Shown here: in pieces, positions 25,793-34,844 of the stretch
Position numbering within the stretch: position 1 is the stretch's first letter
Layout of the letters: each line of letters begins with the position of its first letter
Source: Rhodococcus qingshengii JCM 15477
GTDB taxonomy: Bacteria > Actinomycetota > Actinomycetes > Mycobacteriales > Mycobacteriaceae
Length of the DNA: 64,000 nucleotides
Assembly: GCF_023221595.1 (NCBI RefSeq)
Contig: NZ_CP096563.1
Span: 4,893,001-4,957,000 of the forward strand
Direction: 5' to 3'
Made by a program: the position numbers and the translations under genes
Notes under the pieces: model-generated
Seen by the model: the letters and a program-made list of their open reading frames with translations, nothing else
Database searches by the model: none
What the model was told of the DNA's origin: nothing

Positions 25793-25836
25793 GTTGCGTG
25801 AGGTTGCCGGGAGTTGCGAAGGGTTGCAGCTGTTGA
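25793..25836. promoter_or_regulatory. phased GTTGC repeats upstream of the acetoin operon
   Basis: GTTGC occurs at 25793, 25803, 25813 and 25823, each exactly 10 bp apart, and a GTTGA follows at 25832. All face the same side of the helix. This is in the 122-bp gap before acoA and is a likely multimeric activator site, probably for the AcoR-like protein (inference). Confidence 0.6.
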
Positions 25837-25851
25837 CTTTCGAGCGTTGAT

Positions 25852-26313
25852 TCAGGCGCCGCTCAGGCTGTCGCGTCTGATCTTGGCCAGCGCGCGGTGT
25901 TGGGCGAGTTCGACGGCGCTCGTTGTCGTTCGCAGTGACAGCGCCGTCTCGCGCACGTCGAAGCCGACAACGATGCGAGCTACCAAGACGTTGCGTTCTG
26001 CGGCCGACAGATCACCGAAGGGCAGAGTGAGTCGACTGGAGGCGGGTAGCGAATCGATTTCGCGACTGATCGCGTCGTACAGATGCGCGAGGAACGCTTC
26101 TCCGGCACGTCTACGTCGCCGAATGTCGGACAGGACGGATCGGCAGATACCGACGGCAATACGATCAGCGTCGAGCGGTCGCAGTTCGGCACGACAGCGC
26201 CTCGTCACCAGAGGCACGATGCGTTGAAGGAGTTCTGCAATCGCGTCCCGATCCCCTCGGGACGCATCGTCGGCAACACTGTCGATCGAACGTCCACCTG
26301 CCCTGCTTGTCAT
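25852..26313 (-). CDS. short SigD-like ECF sigma factor
   Basis: 153 residues. The first part (VADDASRGDRDAIAELLQRIVPLVTRRCRAEL) resembles region 2.1 of actinobacterial SigD, and the last part (LSAAERNVLVARIVVGFDVRETALSLRTTTSAVELAQHRALAKIRRD) is region 4 with its helix-turn-helix. It is shorter than normal ECF factors, mostly in the promoter-melting part of region 2, so it may be a weak sigma or a regulator derived from one. ATG at 26313 has GGGGGAG upstream. It follows the repeat lipoprotein gene by 63 bp on the same strand and precedes acoA. Confidence 0.65.
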   Translation of the reverse strand: MTSRAGGRSIDSVADDASRGDRDAIAELLQRIVPLVTRRCRAELRPLDADRIAVGICRSVLSDIRRRRRAGEAFLAHLYDAISREIDSLPASSRLTLPFGDLSAAERNVLVARIVVGFDVRETALSLRTTTSAVELAQHRALAKIRRDSLSGA

Positions 26314-26376
26314 TCCGATCTCCCCCTGCTTCGGCTCTTGGTCGAATTCCCGACTACTGCTCAGGTTTTGAAGTCG

Positions 26377-26943
26377 CTAGGGGCGTATCGGCTCGGGGCA
26401 GATCCCGGTTTGTTCCCCGATGATGTTGATCTCGGCGTTGGAACGAGGGTCAGCGCCGTAGTTGATCTGGTCGGTGCACTTCTCGGAGGGCTCGACGGCA
26501 TCGGGCGGGAGCGGCGCCGGGCATGAACCCATCTGCTCTCCGATGCTGTTGATCTCCGCATTCGAACGAGGGTCACCCACATAGTTGATCTGATCGGTGC
26601 ACTTGGTCGACTCGGTAGCCGGACCAGGGGCCGCAGGGGCAACCGCGCTGGTCGAGACCGGGGTCCAGGCCGGCGCTGCTCCGCCCGCCGGGACTCCGGG
26701 GGTGGATGCGTCCGTACCGCCGCCCACCGAGTTCGAGCCTTCGACTGTCTCCGAAGTGGTCGCTGCGGTCAGCGGCGGTGGGGTCGTAGACGCCGCAACC
26801 ACCGATGTAGTCGTCGGTTCGTCTCCTGGAGCGCTGTTGTCATCACTCGAACACCCTGTCATCGCGCACATCACCCCGATCGTCAGTACGGCGAGCAGCA
26901 CTCGCAGACGCCGAGTCTTGTTGGTCAGCAATAGTTCAGGCAT
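26377..26943 (-). CDS. lipoprotein with two 41-residue C-terminal repeats
   Basis: 188 residues. Basic start, hydrophobic helix and lipobox AMTGC give lipidation at C31. A low-complexity Thr/Ser/Ala/Pro linker (about 35-105) leads to two copies of a repeat beginning KCTDQINY, with DPRSNAEIN and IGEQ inside, each with two cysteines. The repeats are followed by CPAPLPP and CPEPIRP. Function unknown; the repeat could be a small disulfide-bonded module. Just upstream of the SigD-like gene and divergent from the lipoprotein/two-component set, which suggests a shared envelope theme. Confidence 0.75.
   Translation of the reverse strand: MPELLLTNKTRRLRVLLAVLTIGVMCAMTGCSSDDNSAPGDEPTTTSVVAASTTPPPLTAATTSETVEGSNSVGGGTDASTPGVPAGGAAPAWTPVSTSAVAPAAPGPATESTKCTDQINYVGDPRSNAEINSIGEQMGSCPAPLPPDAVEPSEKCTDQINYGADPRSNAEINIIGEQTGICPEPIRP
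26412..26605 (-). repeat. tandem repeat, two units of about 70 bp at 123-bp spacing
   Basis: Two homologous segments, about 26412-26482 and 26535-26605, code for the KCTDQINY...IGEQ repeats of the lipoprotein. The offset between them is 123 bp, 41 codons. The DNA copies differ at many third positions, so the duplication is not recent. Confidence 0.8.
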
Positions 26944-27196
26944 TTGCTCTCACACTCCTCGATACGCGGATCAGCTCGTTCCGCCCAAGCGGTGAACACC
27001 GACGTGACTCACTCTAGGAGCCTGATTCCATCGGTTTCGTAACAGAATTCCGTCGGTCGCGTACCAACTCTCGACGGTCCAGAAATTCATACGATTACGT
27101 AACGGTGGGTGGCAAAACTCCGATATCGAGATCACCTGTGATCGTATGAAAACGCACATGCCGATGAGAGGGTTCGCAGCGGCCGGGGAGGGGAAA

Positions 27197-27853
27197 GTGT
27201 TGTATCGGAGTGACATCTGCGGCGGTCGATCAGACCGTACTCGCAGCCTGTTCGGTACAGCGCTCGCGGCAGCAACCCTCGGAGCGTCCGTGATCACCGG
27301 CTGCGCGTCCACCCAGGGCGTTGTGATCGAAGGCGATGTCGCTTCCACCGGGTTGCCCGTCACACAACCTGCAGACCTGGCCAGACGGGTTGCCGAAAAC
27401 TCGAGGTTGGGCCGGGCGCTCCTCGACGATCCTGGGGTGTCCGAGGGAGTGAAGACAGAACTTCGGTCGTGCCCTGACTGGTATCCGATCTCGGTCGGGT
27501 CCATCCTTCTCGATCCAGGCGCACCGCGTATCGTGCCGGAGACCGAACTCGTCGTCATGAATGTGTATCCGTGCCAACCGGCCCACCAACCCGGGACCGG
27601 AGTGTCGATTTCGGTCAACCTTGCCGGCTACGTCTACCGCAGCGGCAAGGCCGGTTCGAGTGAAGACGATCCCGAACTGGGTGAGCGCCTGTTCTCCGTC
27701 GAAGAGCGCGGAAAGTTCATCGTCAGCGGTCAACGCGCCGCGAGTTTGTCTGTCCTGGAAACGGATCCGCGGCCACCGGAGTTCGAATGTTGCCCCCGTC
27801 CACCGCTTCGGACCGAGTTCCACTGGGATGGAATGGAGTTCATCCGTGATTGA
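27197..27853 (+). CDS. lipoprotein, first of a paralogous pair before a two-component system
   Basis: 218 residues from the GTG at 27197, which has GGAGGGG just upstream. In-frame ATGs at 27146 and 27158 lack a ribosome site but cannot be excluded. Hydrophobic helix and lipobox VITGC place the lipid on C36. The mature part contains GVSEGVKTELRSCPDWYPISVG, VVMNVYPCQP and VSISVNLAGYVYRSG, which align with the next gene product, so the two are paralogues. Its last 8 bp overlap the start of that gene. A role in sensing for the downstream kinase is inferred by analogy to CseA. Confidence 0.72.
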   Translation: MLYRSDICGGRSDRTRSLFGTALAAATLGASVITGCASTQGVVIEGDVASTGLPVTQPADLARRVAENSRLGRALLDDPGVSEGVKTELRSCPDWYPISVGSILLDPGAPRIVPETELVVMNVYPCQPAHQPGTGVSISVNLAGYVYRSGKAGSSEDDPELGERLFSVEERGKFIVSGQRAASLSVLETDPRPPEFECCPRPPLRTEFHWDGMEFIRD

Positions 27854-28409
27854 TCGCCGTCGCCGCGCGATGCTCGCCGGTGTTTGCCTGCCGGTCGCGT
27901 TTGCTCTCGTCTCCTGTTCCACCGAGCCTGAATCAGAACCCACTCCGAATATCGCAGCATCACTCGACCCCTCGGATCTCTCACAGGGCTTGAGCATCGA
28001 TCCTGTTGCCCTCCTCAGAGCAGACCCGGAAGTGTCCGATGCGGTCAAGGACAGTCTCCGACTGTGCGGTGATGCGAACTTCCCCTTCGAAATCCGGTAC
28101 TCCCCCGTGACAGGCGCCGTTTGGCAAGATGCCGTCGTCAATGTCTTCACCTGCGAGTCTGTCGGCATCTGGGGACGACCGGCCCCACCGGTCAGCTTCA
28201 TGGTCGCCGGATTCGTCTACCAGATCGACGAATCGGGCGCTCACAAAGTCTTCGGAGTGCAAGACCCAGGACGCTACGTCGTCGGCTCAACCGGAGGATT
28301 GTCGGTCATGGTCGACCTGTGCAAAGACCCCGGCATTCCGGAGTTCTGTCAATCGTCGACTGCATACAAGTGGACCGGTGAAGGGTTTGAGAGTGTTCCG
28401 TTCCCATGA
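27846..28409 (+). CDS. lipoprotein, second of a paralogous pair
   Basis: 187 residues. The GTG at 27846 overlaps the stop of the previous gene, and a basic start plus helix leads to lipobox ALVSC at C24. DPEVSDAVKDSLRLCGD, AVVNVFTCESV and VSFMVAGFVYQID match the preceding lipoprotein in order. The C-terminus is cysteine-containing (DLCKDPGIPEFCQS). The response regulator gene follows after 12 bp, so all four genes form one operon. Probably located at the outer face of the membrane and acting with the kinase (inference). Confidence 0.75.
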   Translation: MIDRRRRAMLAGVCLPVAFALVSCSTEPESEPTPNIAASLDPSDLSQGLSIDPVALLRADPEVSDAVKDSLRLCGDANFPFEIRYSPVTGAVWQDAVVNVFTCESVGIWGRPAPPVSFMVAGFVYQIDESGAHKVFGVQDPGRYVVGSTGGLSVMVDLCKDPGIPEFCQSSTAYKWTGEGFESVPFP

Positions 28410-28421
28410 AAGCGAAGGCCG

Positions 28422-29099
28422 ATGACCGATCCGTTGATTTTGCTGGTCGAAGACGACGCTGTCATACGCGAAGCAACGCAATTGAATCTCGAACGCAACG
28501 GGTTTCGGGTGATCACCGCATCGGGTGGGTTGACCGGAATGGATATGGCGGTCGACGCCAAGCCGGATATCGCCGTCCTCGACGTGATGCTTCCCGACCT
28601 GAACGGAATCAGCCTGTGCCGACGCATTCGTGAGGAACTGTCGGTGCCGGTCATCATGCTGTCCGCGCGCGACGACCCGGTCGACATCGTTCTCGGATTG
28701 GAAGCCGGTGCCGACGACTACGTCACCAAGCCCTTCGACAGCGGTGTCCTGGTGGCCCGTATCCGCAGTGTGCTCCGGCGGGTCGAATCCCATTCCGGTA
28801 CGGAGAAAGACATCGTGACTCTCGGCGATCTGGAGATCGATCGCGAGTTGGTGACCGTCACGCGTTCGGGCGCCGAAGTGGCTCTCACGCCCACCGAAAT
28901 GAAGCTGCTCCTGGTCATGGTGAGTGTGCCGCGCAAAGTCTGGTCTCGCTCCGAACTGCTCTCGGACGTCTGGGATTACGACTGGGGCGGCGATACGCGC
29001 ATCGTCGACGTTCACGTTCAGCGATTGCGCACGAAGATCGGCTCCGAACAGATCCGGACCGTCCGGGGGTTCGGCTACACGATGGACAACCATCGGTGA
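28422..29099 (+). CDS. CseB-like OmpR-family response regulator
   Basis: 225 residues. Receiver domain with acidic pocket EDD (10-12), phospho-acceptor D54 in AVLDVMLPDLNG, and K in DDYVTKPFD. The C-terminal winged helix (VALTPTEMKLLLVMVSVPRKVWSRSELLSDVWDYDWGGDTRIVDVHVQRLRTKIG) is complete. The sequence and gene context resemble Streptomyces CseB, which answers cell-envelope stress. The GTG of the kinase overlaps its stop codon (29096-29099). Confidence 0.88.
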   Translation: MTDPLILLVEDDAVIREATQLNLERNGFRVITASGGLTGMDMAVDAKPDIAVLDVMLPDLNGISLCRRIREELSVPVIMLSARDDPVDIVLGLEAGADDYVTKPFDSGVLVARIRSVLRRVESHSGTEKDIVTLGDLEIDRELVTVTRSGAEVALTPTEMKLLLVMVSVPRKVWSRSELLSDVWDYDWGGDTRIVDVHVQRLRTKIGSEQIRTVRGFGYTMDNHR

Positions 29100-30373
29100 G
29101 ATCGCGGGATCTCGCCGCCAAGCTCCCGTCCACCGGGAGGCGGTTGTCGTTTCAGTGGAAGATCGCGGCGGCCATCACGTTCGTGATCGCCGTCGCCTCG
29201 ATCACGCTCAGTACCGTGATGCATCAAACCTTTTCACACAACCAAGAGGATGCAGCGCGGGCGGCAGCTGATCGCAATCTCCAACTGGTGCTGCAGGACG
29301 AAACGGGCAGCATGCGTGCGCTGTTCCGCGCCACCACAGATGGTCTCGACGTTCCGGAAGAGTTGCGTCAGGCCGTGGCGGGCGGCAAACGTGCCACCTA
29401 CCTTGTCGACAGCGGGGACCAGCCATTTGTCTGGGCTGCTGCCGACGTCAACACTCAGGTGGTGGCGATTCGCGTCCCGTACACCGCGCAGCGGGAATCG
29501 ATCGCCAGCGTCGATCGGACACTTCGCAACGCCACCATCGCAGTGATCGCAGCGGGTGCCGTCCTGGGTGTGCTGCTTGGACTCGCGATGTCGTATCGAT
29601 TGCGCTCGGCCGCCCGTGCGGCTCGCAAAGTGTCTACCGGAGCGGACATCCGCGTCCGCTCGGTCACCTGGTCGCTTTTCGACGACGAGATCACCGAGCT
29701 GGCGGATGCGGTCGACGCGATGTCCGATGCTCTACGGGGACAACTGGACGCCGAAAAGCGCGTGACAGCCAACATCGCGCACGATCTCAGGACGCCCATC
29801 TCCGGACTGGTCGGCGCCGCAGAGCTCCTGCCACCCGGTAGGCCAACCGAATTGGTGCGCGACGGCGTCCATAAACTCAGGAGGCTCGCCGAGGACGTCA
29901 TCGAAGTGGCACGCCTCGACACCACCTCCGAGCAGGCAGACATCCAATCGGTGGAACTGGCGCCGGTGGTGCGTCACGCGATTTCCACCACAGGAGTCGA
30001 GTGTGAAGTGAGTGTTCACGGCACCCCCGTGTCGTACACCGACGCGCGCAGACTGGAGCGGATCATCGCCAACCTGATCTTGAATGCTCGCAATCACGGA
30101 AAGTCGCCGATCAATGTCCACGTCGACCACTCCCGCATCACGGTCCGAGATCGGGGCGTCGGGTTCACTGAAGAGTGGCTTCGCCAGGGGCCGAAGAGAT
30201 TTCAGACCAACTCCGTCGAACGCGGCCCGAACTCGGGCCTGGGCCTCGGCTTGACGATCGTAGTGGGACAAGCGGCGGTCATCGGCGCTCGTATCGACTT
30301 CGCGAACCATCCGAACGGGGGCGCGGTGGTGACGATCGACCTCCCCGAATGTTCGGCAGACGAGTTCGATTGA
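29096..30373 (+). CDS. CseC-like sensor histidine kinase
   Basis: 425 residues. Transmembrane helices at about 22-42 and 147-165 enclose an external sensor of about 100 residues. Phospho-accepting H229 sits in ANIAHDLRTPISGLVGAAELLPPGRPTELVRD, a stretch characteristic of CseC-type kinases. The ATP-binding domain has N box RIIANLILNARNHG, G1 DRGVGF and G2 NSGLGLGLTIV. GTG start overlaps the response regulator stop. A strong hairpin terminator follows 18 bp after the stop. With two lipoprotein genes upstream, the module is likely an envelope-stress sensor. Confidence 0.88.
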   Translation: MRSRDLAAKLPSTGRRLSFQWKIAAAITFVIAVASITLSTVMHQTFSHNQEDAARAAADRNLQLVLQDETGSMRALFRATTDGLDVPEELRQAVAGGKRATYLVDSGDQPFVWAAADVNTQVVAIRVPYTAQRESIASVDRTLRNATIAVIAAGAVLGVLLGLAMSYRLRSAARAARKVSTGADIRVRSVTWSLFDDEITELADAVDAMSDALRGQLDAEKRVTANIAHDLRTPISGLVGAAELLPPGRPTELVRDGVHKLRRLAEDVIEVARLDTTSEQADIQSVELAPVVRHAISTTGVECEVSVHGTPVSYTDARRLERIIANLILNARNHGKSPINVHVDHSRITVRDRGVGFTEEWLRQGPKRFQTNSVERGPNSGLGLGLTIVVGQAAVIGARIDFANHPNGGAVVTIDLPECSADEFD

Positions 30374-30391
30374 CACCGAGGCAGTTCGGTC

Positions 30392-30422
30392 GATCGGCCG
30401 GGACACAGGGTCCCGGCCGATC
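30392..30422. terminator. bidirectional hairpin terminator, cseC-like / glpD
   Basis: Perfect 13-bp stem (GATCGGCCGGGAC / GTCCCGGCCGATC) with 5-bp loop ACAGG, midway between the convergent kinase and glpD genes. No long U-tract on either side. Confidence 0.7.
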
Positions 30423-30440
30423 ATTGGTGGTGTCTCGGAC

Positions 30441-32156
30441 TCAAACCTGTCCGACAGCGACTCCGGTTCGAACGTCCGGTGCACCGAGGCGCGCCGCATC
30501 AGCGGTCAGGTCATCGGGCTGCTCCTGAGATTCCCGCTCGGCTGCGACACGCAACCGGTAGTGTTCGATCTCCTCGGCAATGTGCTCGGGAGTCCAACCC
30601 AGCACCGGCGCAACCAGTTCGGCTACTTCCGCTGCTGCCGCGTCGCCGCGATCGGTAACCTCGATGGAGATGCGGGTACGACGGGTAAGGATGTCGTCGA
30701 GATGCTGTGCACCCTCATGGCTCGCAGCGTAGTGGATCTCCGCCTTGAGGTACTCGGGGGCGGAGTCCAACGGCTGCCCCAGTTCCGGTCGCGCCTCGAC
30801 GAGTTCGAACAACTCGTCAGCCAGAGTGCCGTACCGACCCAGTAGGTGCTCGATGGTCGAAACGTGCAGTCCCGTGCGCTCAGCGGTGAGATGCCGATTG
30901 TTGTGCGCGGCAAAGTAGCCGTCGGCACCCACAAGTTGGATACGCTCGGTGCAGGACTTCGGCACCTTCTGTTCCAATCCGTGCACCGCGGAATCGACAG
31001 CGTCCTTGGCCATCACGCGGTAAGTGGTGTACTTGCCACCGGCGACCACCGTCAAACCTCGGACCGGACTCGACACCGCATGCTCACGCGAGAGAGTGCT
31101 GGTCGAATCCGATTCGCCGAACAGCAACGGACGCAACCCCGCGTACACACCGACGACGTCCTCGTGCGTCAACTCGTCCTGAAGGAGCTTGTTGACATGT
31201 CCGAGGATGTAGTCGATATCGCTTCGGCTCGCTGCCGGATGGGCGAGGTCGAGGTTCCAGTCGGTGTCCGTCGTACCGATGATCCAGTGGCTTCCCCACG
31301 GAATCACGAACAGCAGACTCTTCTCGGTCCGCGTGATGATTCCGGTCGCAGAGTTGATGCGGTTTCGCGGGACGACCAAATGCACACCTTTCGAAGCGCG
31401 AACCTGGAATTGTCCTCGACCACCTACCATTTCCTGAATCTCGTCAGTCCACACACCGGCGGCGTTGATGACCTGACGAGCACGGATCTCGAACGCGCGA
31501 CCTGTTTCCAGATCCACGGCCTTCACCCCGACTACGCGGTCCTCCTCACGGAGAAAGCCGATTACGCGGGTGCTGTTGACGCACAGCGCGCCGTACTCGG
31601 CCGCCGTGCGCGCCAGCATCATCGTGTGGCGGGCGTCATCTACCTGACCCTCGTAGAACTTGACCGAACCCCGGATAGCAGAGCGCTTTCCGGAAGGGAA
31701 CGATTCGAGAGTCTTCTTCTTGCCCACATGCTTGTGGTGTGAGGGAACCCCGCGGCCTGCGCCCATCACGTCGTAGACGCCGATGCCCAGACCGACGTAC
31801 GGCCGGTCGATCAACTTCTCGAGTGGGTAGATGAACGGCACCGGCTTCGCGAGATGCGGGCACAGCGAATTCAGAACCAGCGACCGCTCACGCAGTGCCT
31901 CGAACACGAGCGCAAAATTGAACTGCTCGAGGTAACGCAGTCCGCCGTGGAACAGCTTGCTCGACCTGCTCGAGGTTCCGGACGCGAAGTCACGAGCCTC
32001 CACCAAGCCCACCTTCAGACCGCGAGTTGCGGCGTCGAGCGCGCTACCCGCTCCGACCACGCCACCGCCGATAACGAGGACGTCGAGTTCGGTTTCTTCC
32101 AACTTCTTCAGCGACTCCGCCCGCGAGGACGGACTCAATGCTTGTGCTGTGCTCAT
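30441..32156 (-). CDS. glpD: glycerol-3-phosphate dehydrogenase (FAD)
   Basis: 571 residues. Oxidises sn-glycerol 3-phosphate to dihydroxyacetone phosphate at the membrane and feeds electrons to quinone. FAD fold at the start (LDVLVIGGGVVGAGSALDAATRGLKVGLVEARDFASGTSSRSSKLFHGGLRYL) is the family signature; NAAGVWTDEI and GLTVVAGGKYTTYRVMAKDA are further markers. The C-terminal DAO_C domain is complete. Last gene of glpF-glpK-glpD, 48 bp after glpK. Confidence 0.94.
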   Translation of the reverse strand: MSTAQALSPSSRAESLKKLEETELDVLVIGGGVVGAGSALDAATRGLKVGLVEARDFASGTSSRSSKLFHGGLRYLEQFNFALVFEALRERSLVLNSLCPHLAKPVPFIYPLEKLIDRPYVGLGIGVYDVMGAGRGVPSHHKHVGKKKTLESFPSGKRSAIRGSVKFYEGQVDDARHTMMLARTAAEYGALCVNSTRVIGFLREEDRVVGVKAVDLETGRAFEIRARQVINAAGVWTDEIQEMVGGRGQFQVRASKGVHLVVPRNRINSATGIITRTEKSLLFVIPWGSHWIIGTTDTDWNLDLAHPAASRSDIDYILGHVNKLLQDELTHEDVVGVYAGLRPLLFGESDSTSTLSREHAVSSPVRGLTVVAGGKYTTYRVMAKDAVDSAVHGLEQKVPKSCTERIQLVGADGYFAAHNNRHLTAERTGLHVSTIEHLLGRYGTLADELFELVEARPELGQPLDSAPEYLKAEIHYAASHEGAQHLDDILTRRTRISIEVTDRGDAAAAEVAELVAPVLGWTPEHIAEEIEHYRLRVAAERESQEQPDDLTADAARLGAPDVRTGVAVGQV

Positions 32157-32204
32157 GAAAACTGTTCCTTCACTTGAAAATAGGTAGAAATGGGGGCGCC
32201 GCGA

Positions 32205-33713
32205 TCAGTCTGCGTCGACCCAGTCGAGTGTCCGAGTGACGGCTTTCTGCCAGCCTGCATACAGGCGCTCACGCTCGGCCGAATCCATCGACGGCGTCCA
32301 GCTCTTGTCCTTCGCCCAGTTGCTGCGAATGTCGTCCTCGCTCTCCCAGTACCCGACCGCGAGACCAGCGGCGTACGCAGCGCCCAATGCCGTGGTCTCC
32401 GCAACGACAGGGCGGATCACCTCGACGTCGAGCAAATCGGCCTGGAATTGCATGAGGAGTTCGTTCGCGACCATTCCGCCGTCGACCTTGAGAACCTTCA
32501 AGTCGACACCCGAGTCGAGGTTCATCGCCTCGATCACCTCACGACTCTGGTACGCAGTCGCTTCGAGCACCGCCCGGGCAAGGTGCCCCTTGTTCACGAA
32601 CCTTGTCAGACCGACGATCGCACCGCGTGCATCCGCGCGCCAATGCGGTGCAAACAGGCCCGAGAACGCGGGCACGAAGTACGCGCCACCGTTGTCGTCC
32701 ACAGAGCGCGCGTTCACCTCGATGTCGGCCGCGTTGTCGATCATGCCGAGGTTGTCCCGAAGCCACTGGACCAGCGAACCGGTCACGGCGATCGAACCTT
32801 CCAGTGCGTAAACCGTTGGCTGCTCACCGATCTTGTAACAGACCGTCGTCAACAAGCCGTTCTTGCTCATCACCTTTTCGGTGCCGGTGTTGAGGAGCAC
32901 GAAGTTGCCGGTTCCGTAGGTGTTCTTCGCTTCTCCGGGCGAGAGGCAGGCCTGACCGAAAGTCGCTGCTTGCTGATCGCCGAGGATTCCGGCGATCGGC
33001 ACGCCGGACAACGTTCCGCGTTCGCGCACGAATCCGAAAGTTTCGGACGAGCTGCGAATCTCGGGGAGCATCGATTCGGGGATGCCCATGTCGGCGCAGA
33101 TCGCCGAATCCCAAGCGAGAGTGTCGAGATCCATCAACAGAGTGCGCGACGCGTTGGTGGGGTCGGTAGCGTGCACTCCGCCGTCGACGCCGCCGGTCAT
33201 GTTCCACAGCACCCAAGTGTCCATCGTGCCGAAGCACAACTCGCCTGCTTCGGCCTTCTCACTCGCGCCCTCGACGTTGTCGAGAATCCACTTGACCTTG
33301 GGGCCCGAAAAGTACGTGGCCAACGGCAATCCGGTGACTTCGGTGTACTTCCTGGGGCCGTCTTCGCCGGCGAGTGCAGTACAGATTCGATCGGTGCGTG
33401 TGTCCTGCCAGACGATGGCGTTGTAAACGGGCTTTCCGGTTGCTCGTTCCCAGACCACTGCCGTCTCACGCTGATTGGTGATGCCGACGGATGCGATGTC
33501 GGCCGCGGTCAGATCTGCGTTGGCCAAGGCGCCCGCGGTGACGTTGCGGACGTTGTCCCAAATTTCGATCGGATCGTGTTCGACCCAGCCTGCCTGCGGA
33601 AAGATCTGTGTGTGCTCGTGCTGTTCGACAGCGACTACGTGCCCACTGTGATCGAAGATCATGCATCGCGTGGAGGTGGTTCCCTGGTCTATCGCGGCTA
33701 CGAACTGCGCCAT
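32205..33713 (-). CDS. glpK: glycerol kinase
   Basis: 502 residues, FGGY family; phosphorylates glycerol with ATP. N-terminal [21 protein letters not shown] and [15 protein letters not shown]-binding [27 protein letters not shown], and C-terminal [22 protein letters not shown] are all present. The ATG at 33713 is chosen because AAGGGG lies 7 bp upstream; the open frame extends 44 codons further without homology. Middle gene of the glp operon. Confidence 0.95.
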   Translation of the reverse strand: MAQFVAAIDQGTTSTRCMIFDHSGHVVAVEQHEHTQIFPQAGWVEHDPIEIWDNVRNVTAGALANADLTAADIASVGITNQRETAVVWERATGKPVYNAIVWQDTRTDRICTALAGEDGPRKYTEVTGLPLATYFSGPKVKWILDNVEGASEKAEAGELCFGTMDTWVLWNMTGGVDGGVHATDPTNASRTLLMDLDTLAWDSAICADMGIPESMLPEIRSSSETFGFVRERGTLSGVPIAGILGDQQAATFGQACLSPGEAKNTYGTGNFVLLNTGTEKVMSKNGLLTTVCYKIGEQPTVYALEGSIAVTGSLVQWLRDNLGMIDNAADIEVNARSVDDNGGAYFVPAFSGLFAPHWRADARGAIVGLTRFVNKGHLARAVLEATAYQSREVIEAMNLDSGVDLKVLKVDGGMVANELLMQFQADLLDVEVIRPVVAETTALGAAYAAGLAVGYWESEDDIRSNWAKDKSWTPSMDSAERERLYAGWQKAVTRTLDWVDAD

Positions 33714-33777
33714 CGTGCTACCCCTTTGGTGTCGAAGAAAGTGCGAAAGATTTACTGTCAGAGATGATGATTCGCCA

Positions 33778-34605
33778 TCAGGCCGGTATCGTGGCCGGCT
33801 CCTCGGCTGCCTTCTCCACCGACTCGTCAGGCAGGAATCGACCAATCAGCTTGTCGTAGAGGAACACCCCGATCGGAGCGCCGATCAGCGGCCCCACGAT
33901 GGGCACCCAGAAATACAGGCTCCCGTACTGATCTCGCCAGGCGCTGCCGTAACCGGTGAGATACGACGCCAGCCGCGGACCGAAGTCACGGGCCGGATTG
34001 ATGGCGTAACCCGCGTTGGTCGCCCATGCGAATCCGATTGCCACCACGATCAAACCGACGACGAAGGGCGCAAGATTCGCGAGCGGCGGAGTTCCCCGAG
34101 TATCGGTCACCGCAACGATGAGGAACAACAGGATCGCCGTGCCGATGATCTGATCTATCAGCGCTGATCCCAGACTGACCGGGAGCGTTCCGTTTCCGGG
34201 CATCGTCGAGAAGATCGTCTGAGTCGCCGTTGTGTGTCCGGGATCGATGGCATTGAGCATGTCGTTGTAATTCCACCGGACGATCAGGGCCGCGACAAAG
34301 GCTCCAGCGGTCTGCGCCAGCGTGTAGGGCAGGACCTTGCGCCAGGAGAATCCCCGGAAGATCGCAAAGGCGAAGGTCACTGCGGGGTTCAGATGAGCAC
34401 CCGTCACCCGGCCTGCGACATAGATGCCGAACATGACGCCGAGTCCCCAGGCCCACGCGATACTGTCGTGTCCGCCGAGACCCCCACCGCTCCCGCCGGA
34501 CACAACCTGCGCCACAACTCCGACGCCGAACAAGATCAAGATCATCGTTCCGGCGAACTCGGCTGCCAACTCGCCTGGAAGCCCTAATCGCTTGGCTTTC
34601 TCCAT
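33778..34605 (-). CDS. glpF: glycerol uptake facilitator
   Basis: 275 residues, MIP/aquaporin family with six helices. The two half-helix motifs are [15 protein letters not shown] and [11 protein letters not shown]; Asp after the second NPAR is the mark of glycerol-conducting members. The ATG at 34605 has GAGGGTGGGG upstream; a longer frame begins at 34746 but crosses the operator region. First gene of glpFKD; the SorC regulator is divergent 239 bp away. Confidence 0.92.
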   Translation of the reverse strand: MEKAKRLGLPGELAAEFAGTMILILFGVGVVAQVVSGGSGGGLGGHDSIAWAWGLGVMFGIYVAGRVTGAHLNPAVTFAFAIFRGFSWRKVLPYTLAQTAGAFVAALIVRWNYNDMLNAIDPGHTTATQTIFSTMPGNGTLPVSLGSALIDQIIGTAILLFLIVAVTDTRGTPPLANLAPFVVGLIVVAIGFAWATNAGYAINPARDFGPRLASYLTGYGSAWRDQYGSLYFWVPIVGPLIGAPIGVFLYDKLIGRFLPDESVEKAAEEPATIPA

Positions 34606-34691
34606 CCCCACCCTCACTTCGTTGTGATGCATGTCATAGTTTGGATTGCTGCACCCGTAGCGTAAGGCCGTTTGCACATTCACGCATAGCT

Positions 34692-34705
34692 CGTGCACAT
34701 ATGTG
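34692..34705. promoter_or_regulatory. palindrome TGCACATATGTGCA, candidate SorC operator 1
   Basis: Perfect 14-bp palindrome 87 bp upstream of glpF. Together with the site at 34817 it defines the consensus TGCACRTAYGTGCA. A degenerate third site (TGCACATTCACGCA) lies at 34673-34686. Confidence 0.65.
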
Positions 34706-34816
34706 CAATTGCCCCATTTGCGCACCGTAACGCGGGTAACAGACACACTTCTGGGACTTTGCGTGATCGAGCGCCTCGGCCTGGGCCTACTCGGATAAGA
34801 TTCGGTTCAATGCTCT

Positions 34817-34830
34817 TGCACGTACGTGCA
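34817..34830. promoter_or_regulatory. palindrome TGCACGTACGTGCA, candidate SorC operator 2
   Basis: Perfect 14-bp palindrome ending 14 bp before the regulator's start, so well placed for autoregulation. Centre lies 125 bp from the first site, allowing a DNA loop between tetramers, as is typical for SorC/DeoR-type proteins. Confidence 0.65.
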
Positions 34831-34844
34831 GACAGGACGAACCC

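Noticed and set aside
26412..26605. Possible CRISPR-like or mobile repeat
   Set aside because: The two units differ at many third codon positions and translate into related protein repeats, so this is an internal gene duplication.
27130..27143. Palindrome GATCACCTGTGATC, considered as a CRP/GlxR site
   Set aside because: The half-sites are in the wrong order for TGTGA-N6-TCACA, so it does not match the consensus; left as an unassigned palindrome.
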